Assembly (NCBI RefSeq): GCF_001693515.2
Contig: NZ_CP042968.1
Span: 1,426,001-1,490,000 of the forward strand
Length of the DNA: 64,000 nt
Direction: 5' to 3'
Source: Bradyrhizobium paxllaeri
GTDB taxonomy: Bacteria > Pseudomonadota > Alphaproteobacteria > Rhizobiales > Xanthobacteraceae
The position numbers and the translations under genes are program-made. This document shows, piece by piece, positions 59,025 to 64,000 of the stretch. Numbering within the stretch: the stretch's first letter is position 1; every line of letters begins with the position of its first letter. The notes under the pieces are model-generated. The model was not told the origin of the DNA, ran no database searches, and worked only from the letters and a program-made list of their open reading frames with translations.

Positions 59025-59861
59025 TAGGGTCTGTTGAGATTCAGGATTCACAGATTGGAGTGCCCGTGATTCAAGCTCCGAAAGGAGTTTGGAATGCACC
59101 GATTCGTTTTGACGGACGCTCAATGGGCGAAGATGGAGCCGCTTTGTTTGGGCAAGGCCACGGACCCCGGCCGCACAGGGGGTGACAACCGTTTGTTTCT
59201 CGAAGCAGTGCTGTGGATCGCGCGCACGGGCAGCCCATGGAGAGACCTTCCGCCGACGTTCGGCAACTGGAATACGGTGTTCAAGCGCTATCGCGATTGG
59301 GTGAAGGCCGGCGTTTTCAAGCGGATTTTCGATGCCGTATCGGATGATCCGGATATGGAGTTCGCCATGGTCGACGCGACAATCGTCAAAGTTCACCGCC
59401 ACGCGCAGGGAGCAAAAGGGGGACAAAAAATCAGGCCATCGGCAAGTCGAAGGGCGGCTGGACCACGAAAATCCTCGCGCTGACCGACGCACTTGGGAAC
59501 CTGGTGCGGTTCATCCTGCTCCCCGGCCATCGCTTTGACACCGTCGGCGTCGCGCCCCTGATCAAGGACCTCGAATTCGGCGGCTTGATCGCTGATAAGG
59601 CTTTTGATTCCAACTGGATCATCGAAGACATGAATGAGCGCAAGGCGAAGGTCGTAATCTCGCAGCATCAAAGGCGCGCCAAGCCTCTCGACATCGACAA
59701 GGACATCTACAAATGGCGCCACCTGATCGAGAACTTCTTCGGCAAGCTGAAGGAATTCAAGCGCGTGGCAATGCGATGCGACAAGACAGACAGCAGTTTC
59801 GAGGCGATGATCTACCTCGCTACCGCCGTCATCCATTCCAGGTGAATCTCAACAGACCCTA
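59025..59861. mobile_element. IS5-family (IS427-type) insertion sequence
   Basis: Inverted ends TAGGGTCTGTTGAGATTCA and its exact reverse complement TGAATCTCAACAGACCCTA mark an 837-bp element including the TA at each end, which could be a 2-bp target duplication. It contains one two-frame transposase gene. It lies between the EcfG-like promoter at 59869 and the DUF892 gene. Confidence 0.88.
59094..59845 (+). CDS. IS5-family transposase, two frames joined by -1 frameshift
   Basis: Frame A (59094-59483) has AAAGGAG upstream and reads HRFVLTDAQWAKMEPLCLGK, WIARTGSPWRDLPPTFGNW and FAMVDATIVKVHRHAQGAKGG (first catalytic Asp). Frame B continues NQAIGKSKGGWTTKILALTDALGN, GLIADKAFDSNWII (second Asp) and WRHLIENFFGKLKEFKRVAMR (catalytic Glu), ending at 59845. 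The junction is a run of six A at 59425-59430, where a -1 slip joins the frames. This is the usual programmed arrangement of the IS427 group. The full product would be about 250 residues. Confidence 0.85.
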
Positions 59862-59868
59862 GAACATC

Positions 59869-59893
59869 AACTCGGCATATTCGGGCCAGTTCC
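59869..59893 (-). promoter_or_regulatory. EcfG-like promoter (GGAAC-N16-AGTT), displaced by IS5
   Basis: Exact -35, one mismatch in -10, 16-base spacer on the minus strand, 8 bases beyond the right end of the IS. Removing the element puts the -10 about 35 bases from the DUF892 start, the same distance seen for the other stress promoters here. Confidence 0.5.
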
Positions 59894-60508
59894 TGTGGCT
59901 TGATCGATCAGCCGGTAGGACAACGCTGCGATTCACCGGGAACTTGGGGATTCCTTTCTCAGCATTTCGCGAGGGCGAGGCGAGCAGGCTGAGCGGCGAC
60001 GCTAGCCAAAATTCGACACCGGAGTGTCCGCGAATGGTATAAGCTTAGGTTCCTTCTTAGGGAACACGCCGCCGACAGTTCCGTTGACGTAGGGCAATTC
60101 CGCTGACGCACTGGAGGGTGTCAAATCCTCAACGGGAGTTGAAACCGACTAACCGAATGGACCATTCGATTGCTTTTTCAGGCAGGTCGGCGCTCGCCGC
60201 CTCCAGGTTGTCGTCATTGACATCTGGCTATCGCCGGAACGGCCAAGCTGCCCGAGGTCGTCCGCCCAGCAGGTACACGGTCGGTCCCCATTTCGCCTGA
60301 CGCATGCCGCTACCCCACTGCATCAGCGGCACGCAGCTTGCGAATTGCTGCCAGGGCCTTTTGTCGGCGTTTGCGTTGCTCTTTCACGTGATCAGAGGAG
60401 ATCGAGGGACGCCGCAGGAGCTGGAGACATTCCATGGATTGCGGCCATTCGTCTTAGGCGGCCTCCTCGGTGGCACCTTAATGTACCGGCTCATTTGAGG
60501 AGAGGATC
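59894..60508. other. Gap with no strongly supported gene
   Basis: About 615 bases. A plus-strand frame at 60304-60498 (64 codons) ends in a hydrophobic stretch (RPFVLGGLLGGTLMYRLI) just before the DUF3606 gene, but it has no good start signal. Nothing else was recognised. Confidence 0.35.
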
Positions 60509-60850
60509 GTGTCAACCGAGAAGAAGAAACAGACGACGCGATCCCGAAAGCAAGACCCTGCACGAATGACAGGCGGTCCCGTACACGAGCTTGGTTATGC
60601 GGCACGGAAAACGAAGAAGTCGCGTGCGGCAGTCAAGAAGGCGGTGAAGAAAGTCGGCAACAGCAAGGAAGAAAGTCGAGCGGCGGCCGGACCGCTGAGA
60701 TGGACGTGCCAAGGTGTGTCGAAGGAGTTGGTTGAGGAGGAGATCGGAAAGCTCGAGCGCTTGCGCAAACTTGGTGCGAGTGTCGCTCGCGCGTCCGTGG
60801 TCCTCAAGCGAGGCAAGCAGGTAGGGAGGTTAAAGGCACTAAGGAGTTAG
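60509..60850 (+). CDS. DUF3606-like small basic protein
   Basis: 113 residues from a GTG at 60509, preceded by GAGGAGAGG. The first 55 residues follow DUF3606: DPARMTGGPVHELGYAARKTKKSRAAVKKAVKKVGNSKEE. The remainder (GVSKELVEEEIGKLERLRKLGASVARASVVLKRGKQVGRLKAL) is a basic helical tail not usual for the family, so a frame change after residue 55 is possible. DUF3606 proteins are tiny, often stress-regulated and probably bind nucleic acid. Confidence 0.7.
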   Translation: MSTEKKKQTTRSRKQDPARMTGGPVHELGYAARKTKKSRAAVKKAVKKVGNSKEESRAAAGPLRWTCQGVSKELVEEEIGKLERLRKLGASVARASVVLKRGKQVGRLKALRS

Positions 60851-61069
60851 GCATCCCATTTCCCCACCTAATCACCATGCGACACGAGAGAAATGGCAAA
60901 GGGAGCCCTGGCTGCCGAGCGAGCCTGGATGCCCTCACAAGCCGATCTAAGTGGCCCACCTACAGTTCCGGTGCATCAACATGGGAGCGGCCCGCTTCCG
61001 CGAGCTTAGTTCATCGGTCAGGGTCTCCAATCAAGTCGCTGGCCAAGCGGCGTCCACAGTTCGCAAGCA

Positions 61070-61121
61070 ACAAAAAGACGACCCCGGCGCACAGGTTGGG
61101 GACGAGTGAAGCGCCGGGGTC
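61070..61121 (-). terminator. Rho-independent terminator (distal)
   Basis: An 11-bp perfect stem, GACCCCGGCGC with GCGCCGGGGTC, with a 20-base loop. On the minus strand it is followed by GTCTTTTTG. This is the second of two terminators in a row. Confidence 0.6.
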
Positions 61122-61221
61122 TGTCCAGTTCCGTCTCTGCGGCGGGCCAGCGAGACCGTGCCACTTGCTTCGTGTGTCTGTCCTCCAGACACGACCTCAA
61201 TTCCATTGCCACTCGTTCCCG

Positions 61222-61260
61222 AAAAAAGTCCCGGCACCGGGGCAATATGCAGTGCCGGGA
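61222..61260 (-). terminator. Rho-independent terminator of the 27-residue gene
   Basis: A 9-bp perfect stem, TCCCGGCAC with GTGCCGGGA, with a 14-base loop, followed on the minus strand by ACTTTTTTC. It begins 13 bases after the stop of the small membrane protein gene. Confidence 0.7.
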
Positions 61261-61272
61261 TCGCCCGCCGTC

Positions 61273-61356
61273 TTAGTGAACGGCGCGAACCAAATAATAG
61301 CCCACGCCGCCCACAACGATCACGGCAGGAATGGCCCACATGATGAATACTGGCAT
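61273..61356 (-). CDS. 27-residue single-pass membrane protein
   Basis: From the ATG at 61356, with GAGGAGG 5 bases upstream, the frame reads PVFIMWAIPAVIVVGGVGYY and ends LVRAVH. It is a single hydrophobic helix. An exact EcfG-type promoter lies 28 bases upstream and a strong terminator follows, so this is a complete small transcription unit. It is built like the 27-residue protein at 38636 and the 32-residue protein at 41670, but is not the same sequence. Confidence 0.7.
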   Translation of the reverse strand: MPVFIMWAIPAVIVVGGVGYYLVRAVH

Positions 61357-61383
61357 TTTCGCCTCCTCAAACGCCCCAGAGGA

Positions 61384-61409
61384 AACGCTAGCTTCTTACC
61401 GCTTGTTCC
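61384..61409 (-). promoter_or_regulatory. EcfG-type promoter (GGAAC-N17-CGTT)
   Basis: Exact -35 and -10 on the minus strand with a 17-base spacer, just upstream of the 27-residue gene. Confidence 0.6.
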
Positions 61410-61626
61410 CGTGAGGTGGCCTGCTTTGGTTCCGCGAGTGGCCTATTTCGGCCAGTACCCAATATTTCCTTGCAGCAGCGGCAGAATTGGTGTGTTTTCC
61501 GGCGCTGATGACCTGCTTTCGGTTTTCGCCCTAGTTTGATTTTTGGAACTGACTCGTCGCCTCCCGCATATTAGAATCGGAACTTGCAAACCCAACGGTT
61601 AGGACCCGTAGCAGCGAGGTTGTGTC

Positions 61627-61827
61627 ATGCAGCAGCGCCGTCGCTTCAAGCAAACTGAAACTCTGGAAACCCGCCTAGCAAATGAAGCAAAGCGGCTCCG
61701 CGAGGAGGCCAAGTTGCTTCCAGCGGGCCGTCCACGCGAAACGCTCCTGCGCAGAGCGAGGCAAGCCGAAACCGGCTCCCACATGAGCGAGTGGCTGCGG
61801 TCTCCCGGGTTGAAGCCGCCGATGTGA
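61627..61827 (+). CDS. Small charged protein, paralogue of the one at 41779
   Basis: 66 residues from the ATG at 61627, with GAGG upstream. It reads QQRRRFKQTETLETRLANEA, then LREEAKLLPAGRPRETLLRR and ARQAETGSHMSEWLRSPGLK. About half of the positions match the protein at 41779-41979, with the same length. It is predicted helical with strongly alternating charge. The function is unknown; two copies in one window suggest a small rhizobial stress family. Confidence 0.7.
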   Translation: MQQRRRFKQTETLETRLANEAKRLREEAKLLPAGRPRETLLRRARQAETGSHMSEWLRSPGLKPPM

Positions 61828-61891
61828 GTCGATGCCAGAACTACTGCCGCGCGATTGTATTGACTGATACTGAAAGAGATCGGCACGCGCC

Positions 61892-62071
61892 CTAATCCTT
61901 CGTGATCCTGTAAATCTCGCCGGGTTTCAGGCTCACCTCGCGGAAGAGCCTTAGCTGCCTTTCGGTGAGGACTGCTGGCACCACTTCAGCCGTCCAGCCT
62001 TCGGGGACATGCGCCAGCACCAGGGTCACGGCCTGACTCGGCTTAGCCAGTGCAAGCCAAACCTGCTTCAT
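61892..62071 (-). CDS. Small protein, 59 residues
   Basis: The frame from the ATG at 62071 reads KQVWLALAKPSQAVTLVLAH then VPEGWTAEVVPAVLTERQLR and LFREVSLKPGEIYRITKD. The alternation of hydrophobic and charged residues looks like a real folded protein (strands and one helix). The ribosome binding site is weak, and a second ATG 7 bases earlier is out of frame. I do not recognise the family. Confidence 0.55.
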   Translation of the reverse strand: MKQVWLALAKPSQAVTLVLAHVPEGWTAEVVPAVLTERQLRLFREVSLKPGEIYRITKD

Positions 62072-62387
62072 TGGCCATTGAGGTTGAAACTATAGAAGGT
62101 CGGTTTTCAGGCCAAGTTTACGTTCGATGTGGGCCGGCGTGCGTATCGAGTGCAGCCCTTCTTGGAGTCAGGCTAACGACCGGGCCGCCCGTCACATAGT
62201 CGGATTATTGGTGTCTCTGATGGCGTCGGCCAGTGATCACGCCGCTTCTCCTATAAAGCCCTGATGTTATGGAGCTCCGTACCACCTTTGTAATCATGAC
62301 CAGTTCGGTCGTACGCATACGACGAAGACCGCCTGATTGACGCATGCGCGCGGGCGCGGCGGGCTCTATGATGGCGTTGCGTGAAGG
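62072..62387. other. Gap with no recognised gene
   Basis: About 315 bases between the 59-residue protein and the IS66 transposase stop. The left end of the IS66 element should lie here, but I could not identify its terminal repeat. Confidence 0.4.
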
Positions 62388-64000
62388 TCAGGCGGCCTGC
62401 TGACCGGCGGCTTGGCGCAGGAGTTTCCATTCCCAGGGCAGCAGTTCGTGCAGACGCGAAGCGGGAAGATCGGCGATACGGGCGAGGACGTCGGCGAGCC
62501 AAGCCTTGGGATCGACGTCGTTGAGGCGACAGGTCGTGATCATCGTCAGCATGATGGCGGCACGGTTGGCGCCACGCTGGCTGCCGGCGAAGGTCCAGTT
62601 GCGCCTTCCCAATGCGATGCCTCTCAATGCGCGCTCAGCACAATTGTTGGTCAAGCAGATCCTGCCATCGTCGAGGAAGCTGGCGAAGTCGTCCCAGCGC
62701 CTGAGCATGTAGTTGATCGGCTTCAGGACATCGGAGGAGCGCGAGAGGGTTTCGCGCTCACGCAGCAACCAGGCGCGCATGTCATCGAGAAGCGGCTTGC
62801 TGTTTTCCTGGCGCACGGCGCGCCGCTCGTCGGCGCCACGGCCGTTGATGGCGCGCTCGATCTCGAACAACGCATCGAGGCGCTTGACCGCCTCCAGCGC
62901 GATCGGAGAGACCGGCTTGCCCTTCTTACCTTCCCGAGCATTTTTCTCGATGTCAGCCAGCTCGAAGAAGCCCCGCCGCGCATGGGCAAAGCAAAACGCC
63001 GGCGTCATCGGCAGCACTTTCCGCTGCGGGTCGAACAGCGGCTCGAAGCCGCTGTAACAGTCGCACTGCAGGATACCCGTGAAGGCGGCCAGATGCTTCT
63101 GGGGGTGCTCGCCTCGTCGGTCGCTCGAGGCGTAATAGACCGCCGCCGGCGGCGCAGGCCCGGCGAAGGGCCGGTCATCCCGCACATAAGTCCAGATCCG
63201 CCCGGTCGTGCACTTGCCCTTCGCCAGGATACGGATGGTGGTGTCATCGCCATGCAGGCGCTCGGCCGCGAGCACATGGCGTTCGATCAAGTGGAAGAGC
63301 GGCATGACGGCGAAGGTCCCGTGGCCGACCTGATCGGCCAGCGTCGACAACGGCAGGTCGATCCCTTCGGCCTTGAAGCGCGCACTCTGGCGGTTGAGCG
63401 GGATATGCATGCCGAACTTGTCGAACAGCATCGTCGCCAGCAATTGTGGGCCGATGAAGCCACGCGGCGTGGCATGAAACGGCGCCGGCGGCTGGCTGAT
63501 CTTCTCGCAATCGCGGCAGGTAAATTTCTCCCGTACCGTCTCGATCAGCTTGAAGCGCCGCGGGATCTCCTCCAGCGTCCCGGTCACATCCTCACCGATC
63601 TTCGCCAGCCGCGATCCACCGCAGCAGGCACAGGTCGTTGGAGCTTCAATGACGACGCGCTCGCGTTCGATGTCATCCGGCCATGGCTTGCGCACCGGCC
63701 GCTTGCGCATGAAGGGGCGGACGTTCTGCGTCTTCGCCGCGGCGGCCTGCGCGGCAAGCTCATCCTCGCTCGCCGTGGTGACGAGCTCTTCCAGCTCCAG
63801 CTCCAGCTGCTCGAGCAGCCGTGCCGTGCGTTCGGAGCGTTGCCCGTACAGTTCGCGTTTCAGCTTCTCGATCCGCAGCTCGAGATGCGCGATCAGCGCC
63901 TCGGTATCCGACAGTTGCGCCTGCGCATTCGCGGCTTGCGCCTGCCAGTTGGCAGCCACCGCCTCAGCTCGCAGCCGTGCCTCACGCTCGGCCTGCAGCG
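62388..64000 (-). CDS. tnpC: IS66-family transposase (TnpC), 5' end beyond window
   Basis: The frame stays open past the right edge; a GTG at 63959 is internal since the codons before it (QAEREARLRAEA) are protein-like. It shows the N-terminal coiled segment LIAHLELRIEKLKRELYGQRSERTARLLEQLE, a zinc-ribbon pair CACCGGSRLAKIGEDVTG and FTCRDCEKI, the DDE core (LHGDDTTIRI, CDCYSGFEPLF, CLTNNCAERALRGIALGRRNW with catalytic Glu) and the IS66 C-terminal domain LNDVDPKAWLADVLARIADLP. The accessory genes tnpA/tnpB would lie to the right. Confidence 0.92.
   Translation of the reverse strand, partial: LQAEREARLRAEAVAANWQAQAANAQAQLSDTEALIAHLELRIEKLKRELYGQRSERTARLLEQLELELEELVTTASEDELAAQAAAAKTQNVRPFMRKRPVRKPWPDDIERERVVIEAPTTCACCGGSRLAKIGEDVTGTLEEIPRRFKLIETVREKFTCRDCEKISQPPAPFHATPRGFIGPQLLATMLFDKFGMHIPLNRQSARFKAEGIDLPLSTLADQVGHGTFAVMPLFHLIERHVLAAERLHGDDTTIRILAKGKCTTGRIWTYVRDDRPFAGPAPPAAVYYASSDRRGEHPQKHLAAFTGILQCDCYSGFEPLFDPQRKVLPMTPAFCFAHARRGFFELADIEKNAREGKKGKPVSPIALEAVKRLDALFEIERAINGRGADERRAVRQENSKPLLDDMRAWLLRERETLSRSSDVLKPINYMLRRWDDFASFLDDGRICLTNNCAERALRGIALGRRNWTFAGSQRGANRAAIMLTMITTCRLNDVDPKAWLADVLARIADLPASRLHELLPWEWKLLRQAAGQQAA

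Larger units (their letters stand above)
60851..61272. other. Gap holding two minus-strand terminators
   Basis: About 420 bases with no protein gene recognised. It contains two hairpins each followed on the minus strand by a T-run, listed separately. The interval between them could hold a short transcript. Confidence 0.45.

Noticed and set aside
1..64000. CRISPR array or long tandem repeats
   Set aside because: No regularly spaced direct repeats were seen; repeats found are IS ends, operators and the 20-bp duplication.

Overview
The window looks like chromosomal DNA of a Bradyrhizobium-type alphaproteobacterium (Nitrobacteraceae/Rhizobiales). The reasons are high GC, protein families typical of that group (LigD/LigC repair ligases, DUF892, DUF3147, DUF4142, DUF3606 and many tiny stress proteins), and a recurring GGAAC-N16/17-NGTT promoter motif of the kind used by the alphaproteobacterial general stress sigma factor EcfG. 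No rRNA gene, complete tRNA gene or CRISPR array was seen. Everything here was read by eye from sequence; no database search was run.

Layout. 1-6 kb: two paralogous TetR regulators (one cut by the window edge) around an alcohol dehydrogenase-like protein, an aldo/keto reductase and secreted hypothetical proteins. Four copies of a TAGATTGATCAATCTA-like inverted repeat probably form the operator set. 6-9.4 kb: a glyoxalase-fold protein, then a LysR regulator divergent from a 2-oxo-pentenoate hydratase-like gene and a translationally coupled amidohydrolase. 9.3-17.9 kb: a 3-hydroxybenzoate/gentisate module with a hydroxylase, gentisate dioxygenase, fumarylpyruvate hydrolase-like enzyme, MarR regulator, orphan periplasmic binding protein and MFS importer, plus a decayed quinone oxidoreductase. 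18.2-19.8 kb: a broken tyrosine integrase beside the 3' end of a tRNA-Glu(CTC), the scar of an integrated element.

20-44 kb is a stress and DNA-repair region: DUF305, CsbD, formaldehyde dehydrogenase-like ADH, SDR, frameshifted ligD divergent from ligC, CBS protein, AlkB homologue, DUF763, a manganese catalase fused to a DUF892 domain, PAP2 phosphatase, cupin, two DUF3147 proteins, a ROK-type sugar kinase whose lobes appear in permuted order, and a series of 27-76 residue proteins. Many of these have an EcfG-like promoter at the right distance. 43.9-51.5 kb holds an orphan SIR2-family protein, two GT4 glycosyltransferases, an MFS carrier and a FAD oxidoreductase with a C-terminal Rieske domain. 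52-64 kb is rich in insertion sequences (IS1182-like, IS701, IS5/IS427 and IS66), interleaved with a secreted NHL-repeat protein and a DUF892-DUF4142 stress operon whose promoter has been displaced by the IS5 copy.

The most interesting signals are the apparently circularly permuted ROK kinase, the dense EcfG-like promoter set including a back-to-back divergent pair, the very small genes, the IS insertion between a stress promoter and its operon, the tRNA-Glu/integrase scar and the orphan SIR2 protein.
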